From Megalonaias nervosa (taxonomy: Eukaryota > Mollusca > Bivalvia > Unionida > Unionidae): a stretch of DNA of 64,000 nucleotides. Every line of letters starts with the position of its first letter. Position 1 is the first letter of the stretch. Of this stretch, positions 13,544-22,539 are shown piece by piece. The stretch covers positions 94,058-158,057 of the forward strand of contig JAECUM010001934.1 in the NCBI GenBank assembly GCA_016617855.1, read 5' to 3'. A program made the translations under genes and the position numbers. The notes beneath the pieces are model-generated. The model saw only the letters and a program-made list of their open reading frames with translations, did not search any database and had not been told where the DNA came from.

Positions 13544-14490
13544 TTATCCAAATATTTGATCAAGTCCGTTACGATATCTCGACTTGGGATCATGTAAATT
13601 TATTGTTATAAATCCAAACGGGCTAGCTTGCGCGTGTGCAAAGAAATTTTTAAATTTGATCATGTCCATGTTCCCTGAACACCAAGTATAATAAATATTT
13701 TGTTGTTGTTGTTGTTGTTATAGGGTTTAACGCCATTTTTCAGCACAAGATAGGCTATACATGGCGGCCAGTATTAATGGTGGAGGAAGAACCCTGGAAA
13801 ACCCCGGGAAGAACCACCGACCCACGAGAAGCTACTGGCAGGCTTTCTCACGTACCCACGTTTGCCGAGCCTGGACTCGAACTCACGCAGACAGAGGTGA
13901 GATGGCAGTGATCCGTAACGATCAGCGCTTTAGACCACTCGGCCACTCGGGGCCCCCATAAATATTTTGTAAAGTATGATTATCAACTCCGTTAAATACA
14001 ACCAAAATATTGCAGTTGTCTCTGATCATTTAGGTATTTGTGTATAACGCTGGGTAGCATAAATTACGTCTGTATTTTTATGCCTGCCTCTGGAAAATAT
14101 CTGAGCTGGATTTGATTGTTTGTCCAGCATGACATCGTCGTATACTACGAGATTATTAATACGTCCATCCAGGTCATCCACAGATGGCGCTTCATCAATA
14201 TCGGTGATAAAATCAATAATGCTGACTCCATCACTGTCATTGTCTTCATATAACGATTTTGTATTTTCATTAAAATCTTTAAGTACTTCATAGCATCGTT
14301 GATCATCTACAGATGGTGCCACTAAATATAGTTTATCCCACTTGAGCTATCTCATTATCAGATTAAGCAATAATTGGGTCTAACCACTTCCAGATGGCCC
14401 AATTATTATCATCCTGATAGAATTCGGTAACGCTGGGTGATGTTTGACTGGCTCCTGTTTTCGTGTCGCTGAGAAATCAATTATATCCAT
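13544..14490 (-). pseudogene. FtsK/HerA-type (A32-like) DNA-packaging ATPase, disrupted
   Basis: The family pumps the viral genome into the capsid. Translation on the minus strand from the ATG at 14490 gives a short leader, then a Walker A loop (GPSGSG) near 14385-14405. A Walker B region (NLVVYDDVM) lies near 14120-14150, followed by a conserved stretch ending RGRHKNTDVIYATQRYTQIP. The remaining C-terminal coding sequence resumes beyond the SINE and ends with TAA at 13544-13546, nine bases from the terminal repeat. Breaks: TAG at 14380-14382, exactly where the Walker A lysine codon belongs; TAG at 14347-14349; a frameshift near 14029; and SINE 13703-13957. Its ATG is 13 bp from the divergent PLA2-like ATG. 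Identity is secure; function is lost. Confidence 0.87.
13703..13957 (-). mobile_element. SINE family 1 inserted in the packaging ATPase
   Basis: Full-length copy with (TTG)n tail at the left and tRNA-like head ending GGGGCCCC-type at the right. It is flanked by ATAAATATTTTG at 13691-13702 and 13958-13969. ATPase coding sequence is recognisable on both sides, so it landed after the Polinton did. Confidence 0.92.
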
Positions 14491-14503
14491 AATAATAAAT
14501 AAT
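14491..14503. promoter_or_regulatory. Minimal divergent promoter region, ATPase/PLA2-like
   Basis: Only 13 A/T bases (AATAATAAATAAT) separate the minus-strand ATPase ATG (14488-14490) from the plus-strand PLA2-like ATG (14504-14506). Any promoters must overlap the opposite coding sequence. This is inferred from spacing only. Confidence 0.35.
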
Positions 14504-15025
14504 ATGAACCTATATTGTGTTCGATGCAAGGCACCCACCCCCACCGTTGGTGGGACGAGTGGATTAACAACAATAATAACAAAAAATAAAAAATGCGCAC
14601 TGACAGGTAAGTGGAAAAAGTGTGGCACAAACAAATACAGATTTATATCCCGTGATAAAATCACGGACAAGTCTACAAAGACAGGAGGTGATATCGCTGC
14701 TTCGTTGGGAAAATTACCACGGACTCCATGGGCGAAGTATCCCGGGGAAAAACATTTACCAGGATATAATTACTGTGGTCCTGGAACCCGACTTGATATC
14801 CGACTTGACGAACGAGATCAACCAAGACCAGGAGAGTATCCAATAAATAAGACTGATCAAGCATGTCATGTTCATGATGTTGCGTATAAAAACAAAGATT
14901 TACAACAACGGCATCTCGCAGATGTGAAGTTGATTCATGCGTTAACTTCTATACCTGATAAATCTCTCAGAGAGAAACTTGCTAGTTTTCAAGTGAAATC
15001 TGCTATGAAGGGTAAAGTAAACTAA
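14504..15025 (+). CDS. Zinc-ribbon plus PLA2-like protein (virion-associated candidate)
   Basis: Open for 173 codons. Residues about 1-50 form a small zinc ribbon with paired cysteines (YCVRCKAPT near the start, KKCGTNKYRF near residue 45) resembling the DUF5679 type. Residues about 85-150 resemble a secreted/parvovirus-type phospholipase A2 core: a glycine-rich calcium-loop-like YCGPGT and, further on, a HDVAY motif with the His-Asp pair. Related PLA2-like proteins are known from parvovirus capsids and from some adintoviruses and Polintons, where they are thought to act on membranes. The ATG at 14504 is chosen because the zinc ribbon starts immediately after it; the frame is open upstream but not conserved-looking. 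It lies between the divergent ATPase and the co-directional integrase. Catalytic activity is not shown. Confidence 0.78.
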   Translation: MNLYCVRCKAPTPTVGGTSGLTTIITKNKKCALTGKWKKCGTNKYRFISRDKITDKSTKTGGDIAASLGKLPRTPWAKYPGEKHLPGYNYCGPGTRLDIRLDERDQPRPGEYPINKTDQACHVHDVAYKNKDLQQRHLADVKLIHALTSIPDKSLREKLASFQVKSAMKGKVN

Positions 15026-15061
15026 TGCTAGGGGATGGTAATTAATTACATAACTATTGTA

Positions 15062-16034
15062 ATGGAATCTGTTTATTATAGCCCAAGAGGATATTGGAAG
15101 GGCAGAGCAGCGATTAGTAAACTTGCTGAAGCAGCAAAAGTCTCACGTACTGTTGCTGCAGCGTGGTTAGCACGACAGGCAATATGGCAAATATATCTAC
15201 CACCACCTAAAAAAATTCAGTACGCGTATTTTGATGTCAGCGTTCCCAATGAAGTTCATCAAGCAGACATTTTGTTTTTACCATATGATACTATTAAAAC
15301 ACGTAGACGTCAATCACGCACATACAAATACGCGTTGACTGTCGTTGACGTTGCAAGTAAATATAAAGAAGCTGAACCATTATCAACTAAAACAGCATCT
15401 GAAATTGCATCTGCGTTTGAATGAATTTATCAACGAGGACCCTTGCAATGGCCACAGTTGCTACAAGTTGATCCTGGCAAAGAATTTCTTGGTGCAGTAT
15501 CATCGCTCATGAAGCACCATAATGTTAAAATCAGACGAGGACACACTACAATTCATCGTGATCAGGCAATAGTTGAACGATTTAATCGAACACTTGCTGA
15601 GCGGTTATTTGGATACCAGTATGCGAAGGAAATAATTCAGGTAGATACGAGATCTCGCGAATGGGTTGCAAGATTACCAAGTGTGATAGCTGCGTTAAAT
15701 AATGAAATTACTCGTGCAACTTCTATGAAACCCACCGTCGCGATCACCAAAAAATATATACCTGTACAACGACGTGACTTTTCAAAACAGCCAGTGTTAG
15801 GTAAATGTGACTGTCAGATATTTATATGAACCCGGTGAACTTGAAGGGGGTAAAAAAAGAGCAACTGATCCTATCTGGAGTGTGACTACACAAAAAATTT
15901 CCAGCGTGGTTAGATCTACGGGTAGACCTGCAATCTACAGACTGGATTCGAATGCTCCTCAGCGTGGATTTGTACGTGAACAGTTACAAGTAATTCCTGA
16001 AGACACACAATTACCACCGCGTTCACTTTTGTAA
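15062..16034 (+). pseudogene. Polinton retroviral-type (rve) integrase, two breaks
   Basis: The enzyme inserts the element's DNA ends into the host genome. From ATG 15062 there is a helix-turn-helix-like N-terminus (about residues 5-55). The catalytic core shows first Asp in HQADILFLPYD, second Asp in LLQVDPGKEF and Glu in DQAIVERFNRTL. A C-terminal SH3-like segment contains the LEGGKKRATDPIWS stretch typical of Polinton integrases. Two lesions are visible: in-frame TGA at 15422-15424 and a one-base frameshift near 15800-15806. About 320 codons would be normal length for the family. The 3' end overlaps the convergent helicase-HNH gene by about 12 bp. Family assignment is very secure. Confidence 0.94.
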
Positions 16035-17992
16035 ACTGACACCCCTACGTCGATTACATTCAAGACAGGTGACCAATGCTACTAATAATTCTGTCTACGG
16101 TGAACTGTCTTGGATTATTATTCGAATATTCCCATAGCATATTGCAGTTACAACTTGCACACTGATTATTCTGTCGTTGTTTTAGTGTTATAATAAATTC
16201 AGCGTCGATATCACAGTCGCGATTATTTATATTTTTTTGGTCACATTGCTTATAACCAGATTGTTTTTTTGTTTTTTTATTACGCCATTGCTAGCAGTTT
16301 GATTATTATTTTCTGTTGTTGTTGTTGTTGTTATAGGGTTTAACGCCATTTTTCAGCACAAGATAGGCTATGCATGGCGGCCAGTATTAATGGTGGAGGA
16401 AGAACCCTGGAAAATCCCGGGAAGAACCACCGACCCACGAGAAGCTACTGGCGGGCTTTCTCACGTACCCACGTCAGCCGAGCCTGGACTCGAACTCACG
16501 CAGACAGAGGTGAGATGGCAGTGATCCGTAACGGTCAGCGCTTTAGACCACTCGGCCACTCGGGGCCCCATTATTTTCTGTAAAATTCATAATAACCCTG
16601 TGCAGTTGAGATATTCTTCTGACTCGAGACACTGCGAGATAAACTAAATTTGACCATTCGATTCTATCATCGACAATCCAGATATTTGTATCAGTAATAG
16701 TTAGTCCTTGTGAGGAATGAATCGTTAGAGCATATCCTAATTTCCATGGAGTTTTATCCATGATCAACGCGCTCTCAACAACATCAACATCAACTAAAAC
16801 AATATCATTCAACACAAGATTTTGTTTTCATTTGTTCCTGGAATCTCAACATCAACATTCTGTCGTCGAGTATCTGCTGGGCGATAACACAATAGTACAG
16901 GTAGATTTGAAAATTTTTCTTTATGTAACAAAAATAATTTCTCTTGCAATTCATCACGAACTATCTTTCTACTTGCAACTATTAAATCATTTGGTATCCA
17001 CAAATTCCAAAAATCGTTCACAGGAGTTTCCGGAATTATTTCACGCATTATATCACATTGTATTCTATCTGGCTGTAGTCTGATTAATCTTTTAAATTCT
17101 TTCAGGGTATCATCAATAACTCTATGATCATCGGTTATCTCCTCATAGTAATCCACAAACGTTTTTAACCATTCGTGCGGAGACTGCCCAACAAAAGGTT
17201 GAGGTTGACCATGATCGCCGCACATTATCACAGCAGTATTTTTTGTCAGTAACCAATCAAGAAATATTTTTAATGTTTCTAATGACACCGTACAAATTTC
17301 ATCCCAGATGATAATCCGGGGTATATATTTTTCACCCATTCGCTCAGGTGTCCACGTATCCCCGCACCATCTGAAGAAACCATGATATGTTTGAGATTTT
17401 ACTCCTCGTTCATTTATTTCTCTGGCTAGTCTGTGTGTAGGTGTCAGCACAATCATATCAACGGAGTTCTTCAAACTCCGACGAAATAATTCAATGGCAC
17501 GTGTTGTTTTTCCAGAACCCCCAGGCCCATTGAGATAAACGGTTTTATGTCTGGCCACAGGATCAAACACAGATGATGCCGATGATTTTAATATTTGATT
17601 GTCATTGCTGTAATATATTTCCTTGATTTTAACGTCTGCAGATTCGGAATAATCAAGTATATTTTCTTGTTTTATTCTCCATGATCCCCATTCGTCTTTG
17701 CCGAGTAATTGTTTTAGTAAATCTGTATACGCTTATTTATATAAAATGAATCCGTGGCAATTCTAACATCGACAACACCGCTTGTGTCGGCAATAATTCT
17801 GAATGTTGACCAAGTATGAGCAGCACCATCGTTGTGAAATTCTTTTTTAGCTTCACGGATACGATCCGTTATATCGCTATTTATCAAAACTAGATCTTGC
17901 ATCGAAAAACTAAATTTAGATTTTGGTAGTTTGTCAAGATCGAATCTTGCTTTGGAAGGTTCAATTGCGGATAATCTCTCAAATTCCTCCAT
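16023..17992 (-). pseudogene. SF1 (Pif1/RecD-like) helicase with C-terminal HNH-like module, disrupted
   Basis: Minus-strand gene starting at ATG 17992. An N-terminal segment of about 170 residues is unrecognised. A P-loop helicase core follows: Walker A GPGGSGKTT near 17520, Walker B IIIWDE near 17310, a GDHGQPQPF stretch (motif III-like), HSSQGLT near 16705 and AVSRVRR near 16625 (motif VI-like). Past the SINE, near 16035-16185, minus-strand frames encode CASCNCN, then VDRI, then CLECN, resembling an HNH nuclease with Cys pairs; the part between them looks deleted. Breaks: frameshifts near 17715, near 16810 and near 16045, plus SINE 16316-16569. It presumably unwound viral DNA. It diverges from the zinc protein with 50 bp between ATGs. 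Helicase identity is good; that the HNH module was part of the same protein is an inference. Confidence 0.78.
16316..16569 (-). mobile_element. SINE family 1 inserted in the helicase gene
   Basis: Same structure as the copy at 13703-13957 and very similar in sequence. Target duplication ATTATTTTCTG at 16305-16315 and 16570-16580. It separates the helicase motif VI region from the HNH-like module. Confidence 0.92.
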
Positions 17993-18042
17993 GCTATAAT
18001 TAAGGCAAATATATGTTTAATTAGATTTTAATTATATATATA
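17993..18042. promoter_or_regulatory. Divergent AT-rich intergenic region, helicase/zinc protein
   Basis: Fifty bases between divergent ATGs, containing AATTATATATATA directly before the zinc-protein ATG. Promoter role is inferred from position and AT content. Confidence 0.4.
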
Positions 18043-18351
18043 ATGATACAAGCAAAGAATAAATGCAGGTGGTTAATGATAGGATTTTCTCTTCCTTGTA
18101 ATAAATCATGCGTAAATGAATTCTGTAGTTACCATATGCAATGTTTTCGCAAAGGGAGTCTAGGACCGAAACCGTGTTTACGATGTGGTGTTGGGATCAG
18201 AGGAGAAACACGGTTATGTGTGCAATGCGGTGGTAAAAGATACAGAGAGCTGGAACGATATTATCATAAAAAATATAACGCTCTGATATCTCCCATAAAA
18301 ACTGCCAAAGACTATCTCGCCAGGTTTCAAAATAATCATTCAGACAAATAA
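18043..18351 (+). CDS. Cysteine-rich zinc-binding protein, 102 aa
   Basis: Intact. It has about ten cysteines in ordered groups: KCRW and PCNKSC near residues 8-24, FCSYH near 28, PCLRCG near 46 and LCVQCGG near 59, followed by a basic, tyrosine-rich helix. This looks like two or three zinc knuckles or ribbons. A similar small protein with a GFSLPC-type start is, as I recall, frequent in invertebrate Polintons, but I cannot give its function; nucleic-acid binding is plausible. It lies 13 bp upstream of the HNH endonuclease on the same strand, suggesting co-transcription. Confidence 0.65.
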   Translation: MIQAKNKCRWLMIGFSLPCNKSCVNEFCSYHMQCFRKGSLGPKPCLRCGVGIRGETRLCVQCGGKRYRELERYYHKKYNALISPIKTAKDYLARFQNNHSDK

Positions 18352-18364
18352 TATCAGTATATAA

Positions 18365-18868
18365 ATGAAACAAAATGAATTTGTCAAGCATCCCATTATC
18401 AAGAATTATGAAGCGTCTCGTGATGGTGTCATCAGAAACTGCAGATTAAAAAAAACAGTTGGTACTGTTGAAATTCTTGGTTATTTCAGATTAATTGTTG
18501 GGGAAAAAAAAAGATATTTATCACATAGGTTCGTATTTGAATGTTTTCATGGGGTCATCGAAGACGGACTTGTAATCGATCACATTAATTCAGACCCGAA
18601 AAATAATTCTTTAGGAAATTTACGAATTGTTACATAGAGTCAGAATATTGCATGTGGAAATATTGGGATATGTAAAATGTTTGGAAAGAGAACTATTAAA
18701 TCCACAAATACTGAGACTGGTGAAGAGATAATTTTCCCATCAATGAATGCGGCTGGTAAATATTTTGACATTTGCAGTGCTTCAATACGTTTTGTTGCAA
18801 ATAATATATATAAATCAGCGTATTCAAAGAAATTCGAACAAAAGATCACGTTCCAGTATACACAATGA
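18365..18868 (+). pseudogene. HNH homing endonuclease (NUMOD4-HNH-NUMOD1 type), one stop
   Basis: About 167 codons, in one frame apart from TAG at 18635-18637. Domains in order: an N-terminal NUMOD4-like segment (about residues 8-30), an HNH core with SHRFVFECFHG and VIDHINSDPKNNSLGNLRIV (residues about 58-90), then a NUMOD1/IENR-like helix-turn segment (FPSMNAAGKYF) near residues 125-145. Such enzymes are free-standing mobile nucleases of phages and large DNA viruses, cutting alleles that lack them. The stop follows the HNH core immediately, so a truncated core could still be made. No group I intron or intein is visible around it. Placement between the zinc protein and the AT-rich block suggests it invaded an intergenic site. 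Confidence 0.82.
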
Positions 18869-19975
18869 AGCGAGAGAACTCCGTCATCGCTGATAGAGTA
18901 ACTGAACAGTTATCTTCGTTGGTATTGCAGTGTAATCGTAATGCTTGAATATCTCTCCAGTCCAGTAATTGTGTATATATATATATATCAACTATGTGGA
19001 AGTATTAATTGCAGAAAATATATATTATTAATGATATATATTTTCCTCAAATAAAACACAGAAACCTCAGCCGTGATATAGTCCCCTTGATTATATCAAG
19101 GACGAGTCACGGGACTGATAAATCTATCATAGGCCGATATTGTACATAACTACTTCACATATCGATCGCAGCAGACTGCATGCATCATTGTTACTATACT
19201 GAATGAATGTACACAGTTCTGTAGTAGGCGGAATGAACCAGAATAATATCGATCCAACGCATTTACTAACACAGTTCTGTTAGCCTGAGAATACAGTATC
19301 TTAACCAAGTCAGAAATGGCAGAAATGTGTAAAATTGCAGATTTATTTTATTTTATTCAGAAATCTGGTAGTATATGATAATCACAGAATCTGGCGTATA
19401 TACTTATCGCCGTTGACAGAGTCAGGGCTAGGTAACTATACAATTATTTTTGAAACATATAACCGAAGCTCATAGTGTAGTGGCTCTCATACTAGAGGTC
19501 TTGAGTTCGAATCCCATGATTGACATTGTCGATAGAGGCGATTAATATACCATTTTTCTAATAATTGGGGGGCGCCAGCAGCCCCAAGAGATTTCATGAA
19601 TTCTCGCCACGTCGAACAACGTGGTGAGTGCCGTTTTGCACTACCCCGTGGTTTGATTTGGGAGGGGCGGTACATGAAATCGATATGCCTAAACAGCCCT
19701 CTGAATTTCTAATCTTTCGTTTCACAGATTAGGAATTCGCATTGACTCTGTCAATGGGGGTGTGTCTATGCGCTGGCGCCCCTAAAATAAACAGCACGGT
19801 GATGTGAGCTCGTAACCTTGACACTGAAGGGTACCCCACAGAAGGACATTAGCCAATGAAGAGTGCCACCCGAACATCGTTCGGATAAAAGAATCAATGA
19901 TAGTCCTCTTAGGACTTCATGGTGAAAGCTTTACTGGCAATGAAATGACCGATCGTCATTGCTGTTGTTTATTTT
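18869..19975. other. Non-coding Polinton interior with palindromic motifs
   Basis: No gene recognised. It contains CCTTGATTATATCAAGG near 19091 and an inverted 12-mer, TTGACAGAGTCA near 19415 and TGACTCTGTCAA near 19741, about 330 bp apart. A related CCTTGACAAAGTCAAGG occurs near 21025. A polymerase gene would be expected somewhere in a Polinton, but none is visible here. Confidence 0.5.
19461..19860 (+). mobile_element. Possible SINE-like tRNA-derived insertion
   Basis: GCTCATAGTGTAGTGGCTCT resembles an A-box region and GAGTTCGAATCCC a B box 30-odd bases later, followed by non-coding sequence unlike families 1 and 2. No clear tail or target duplication was identified, so this is tentative. 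Confidence 0.3.
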
Positions 19976-20500
19976 GTCAAATATTTTTAACATAAAATAT
20001 ATTATATTTATTCAGAATTATATTTTTATTTATTTATATTTATTCAGAATATATCAGAAATATATTTTTATTAATTCATAAATATATTTTTATATTATTT
20101 ATATTATATTTTTATTAATTCAGAAATATATTTTTATATTTGTAAATATTAACTCAGAAATATATCTTTATATTTATAAATATTTATTCAGAAATATATT
20201 AATTCAGAAATATATATTTATATTAATATATTAATTCAGAAATATATCAGAAATAAATCTTTATATTAACTCAGAAATATATTTTATATTTATTCAGAAA
20301 TATATTAATTCAGAAATATATCTTTATATTAATTCAGAAATATATCAGAAATATATTTTTATATTAATTCAGAAATACATTAATTCAGAAATATATTTTT
20401 ATTTATTTATATTTATATTAATTCAGAAATACATTTATATTAATTCAGAAATATTTTTATATTAACTCAGAAATATATTTTATTTAAACAAATATTTATT
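19976..20500. repeat. AT-rich degenerate tandem repeat inside the Polinton
   Basis: About 18 copies of a TTCAGAAATATA core with variable TTTTTATATTAA spacers over about 520 bp, with C/G restricted almost entirely to the CAG of the core. It lies directly upstream of the 165-aa gene. It could be a replication origin, transcription control region or plain minisatellite; the sequence does not decide. Confidence 0.85.
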
Positions 20501-20505
20501 ATTTA

Positions 20506-21003
20506 ATGAATCGTGAAAATATTAATGCTATTATTGTTGCTATTAAGCAATTACAACACAACGGTATAAAAATATCTGACGACCTTGATCCTGAAAAAAT
20601 TATGCGTGATTTTGAATCATTACAATCTCGGAAATCTGAAAATAGATATACGCTATTCTCCGATTATAGATTCATAAAGCTGATCCAACAGGGGATGTTA
20701 GAATCGCTGGCAGCAATTAAAGATACGCAGGTGAAATTATTTGTTCTCCTTTCACGCTCACTCGAAAAGATTAGGTCAGAATTATCTCACGAATACGAAA
20801 GAAAAAGACTTGTACACGCTTGTATAAAACAGTTGAGAGATATAATGTCCGCGAATGAAGTTGCGGAAGAGTTACTGGCGAAAGATAGCGACGAGTGTGA
20901 CTCCGGTGCTAATAGCACCGATGGTGAAAGTGACTGTAGTAACGTTGACAACGAAACCAATAGTGTCACCTGTAACGTGGTACCAGCTAAACAAGAAGGA
21001 TAA
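20506..21003 (+). CDS. Unknown 165-aa Polinton protein
   Basis: Intact ORF with ATG at 20506 right after the AT-rich repeat. The first about 130 residues are predicted helical and charged with regular leucines and isoleucines, for example around LESLAAIKDTQVKLFVLLSR. The last 40 are acidic and Ser/Asp/Asn-rich (SDECDSGANSTDGESDCS), likely disordered. No membrane segment, signal peptide or catalytic motif is seen. It is the last rightward gene before the leftward virion block, ending 240 bp from the convergent gene. Intactness in a decayed element could mean youth, selection or chance. I do not recognise the family. Confidence 0.6.
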   Translation: MNRENINAIIVAIKQLQHNGIKISDDLDPEKIMRDFESLQSRKSENRYTLFSDYRFIKLIQQGMLESLAAIKDTQVKLFVLLSRSLEKIRSELSHEYERKRLVHACIKQLRDIMSANEVAEELLAKDSDECDSGANSTDGESDCSNVDNETNSVTCNVVPAKQEG

Positions 21004-21243
21004 TTCATTTCTGCCCCCCCCCCCTTGACAAAGTCAAGGATATAATCGCGGACTTAGTCAAGAATAAAATCATGGATAAAAAAAAAATGTTTTATTCTGA
21101 TTTTTTTTTATTTTTGCTTGGTGTTTCTATGATGACGCTCTATGAGCGTACATACAGATTTATATTTAACGTCTCTGACCTAAGGTCCAACAAATATCCA
21201 GTCTGATTCAGTAAGTTTAAAATGTATCCGCGATAAGAGTGGA
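21004..21243. other. Convergent intergenic region of the Polinton
   Basis: Lies between the stops of the 165-aa gene and the leftward virion block. It contains a C-run, the palindrome CCTTGACAAAGTCAAGG and A/T homopolymers that could serve as polyadenylation or termination signals (AATAAA near 21062). Confidence 0.5.
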
Positions 21244-22526
21244 CTATGAAATTTTAGATTTTAGATAAACAACGTTGGTTGGTTCTGATACAATCAAATA
21301 GCCTGGGGGTACTTGAAGTGTAAATGAATACAGAATGTATCCTTGTTGAGCTTGGTTGGATTTTTCAGCGCCAACTTGATAGCTGCCATCAAGGACATCA
21401 CATACTAGATTGACAGCGATCGTTGATGTGATATTAACGATGCCCGGCGAAACATGACGACCTCCACCGTAAGGATCGCTGTTGTATTTAAGAATCATAG
21501 TTATTTTTCTCCATGATTCAAGGATTTTTGGAAGAACAATACGGATACCAAAATCGAATTTGGGAATTATATACTCCTTATCCAACATTTTGGTGTGCTG
21601 ATCAAATATTAAATTTAAACGTTTAGTGAGATCAACATCGTTAATATATTGCCCGTTAACATATTTCATGTATTCAATCACAACGCGTTTAAAATAATTA
21701 ATGTCAGATAATATTGCATTCAAATGCTGAATCGCATCAATTACACTATTTTTTGTATCTTCGCTGTAATATTGTGTTAAACCAATAACTAAATTTTTAC
21801 ATTCACATAAGTCCGATCAGATTCAGCTATCATCAGATGATTTACCCTTAAAATTAAAGCAAGATTAAATCCGAAGGAACCATCATCATGTACAGCATAA
21901 ATTCCTGGTAATTTAGGAATTCTTTCATCATCAACAACAAAATGTTCACTATCTATCCACGGTGTTCTTTTTTGTATTCGGGCGTTTTCATGAATTTTTT
22001 TCCGTTGTAAGAAACTCTTCTACGCGTGGTTCAGTGGGACCAGAATAAACCGGTAGGACTTCAGGCCATCCTAATACTGATCTGATCGAAGATTGATAAA
22101 TGTCAACGGCGTAATCTGGCGATAATATTTTAATGGCCGATGATAACGTTGGCTCATGAACAGTAATGGCTATCTTTGATTCTTTTCCTGTGATAGATTT
22201 AATTCTGCGTTGGAATTCTTCATTGATCTGTTCTATTGATAACTGCCCGTTGGAATACTGACTATATGCCAATATGGAGTCCCATCGGGTTTATTTTTAT
22301 TTGCAAATATTAATGAGTTATTTGGTTGTAGTCCGCCGAACGATTTCGACCTGATATTTGGCCAACTATAATAAACCCGTAATTGCGCTAATGCAATTTC
22401 TTTTGCTGGTATCGCAGTTGGAAAATTAATACTGAATTCAGGATTAGATGAACTCGCTGATATCATTGTAGTTCTTACCCAAGCAGTATTCGTGACGACC
22501 CGTTGTAGTAATTCCTGTGTTGTCAT
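21244..22526 (-). pseudogene. Large virion-protein candidate (minor capsid or penton-like?)
   Basis: Minus strand from ATG 22526, about 425 codons split by at least three frameshifts (near 22250, 21990 and 21800). The N-terminal part has a beta-rich look with YYSWPNI, then IPTGSYQ, then a segment ending SVLGWPEVLPVY. This N-terminal layout (jelly-roll-like start, a GSY motif, an LGW/LGF motif) recurs, from memory, in structural proteins of invertebrate Polintons. The C-terminal third (21244-21723) is beta-rich and ends in PPGYLIVSEPTNVVY. It is the last gene of the leftward virion block, 13 bp downstream of the membrane-protein stop. Whether it is the penton/minor capsid protein or a fibre-anchoring protein is unresolved. 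Confidence 0.5.
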
Positions 22527-22539
22527 TATTATACTATTA

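Noticed and set aside
14444..14503. Longer start for the PLA2-like gene at 14444
   Set aside because: The zinc ribbon begins right at the ATG of 14504, and the upstream part lies antisense within the ATPase gene.
15062..16034. Retroviral or gypsy origin of this integrase
   Set aside because: The C-terminal LEGG-type segment, neighbouring capsid genes and 6-bp target duplication fit a Polinton; no RT or LTR is adjacent.
19976..20500. CRISPR-like array
   Set aside because: Repeats are degenerate, spacers are not unique, and the sequence is AT-only minisatellite in animal-type DNA.
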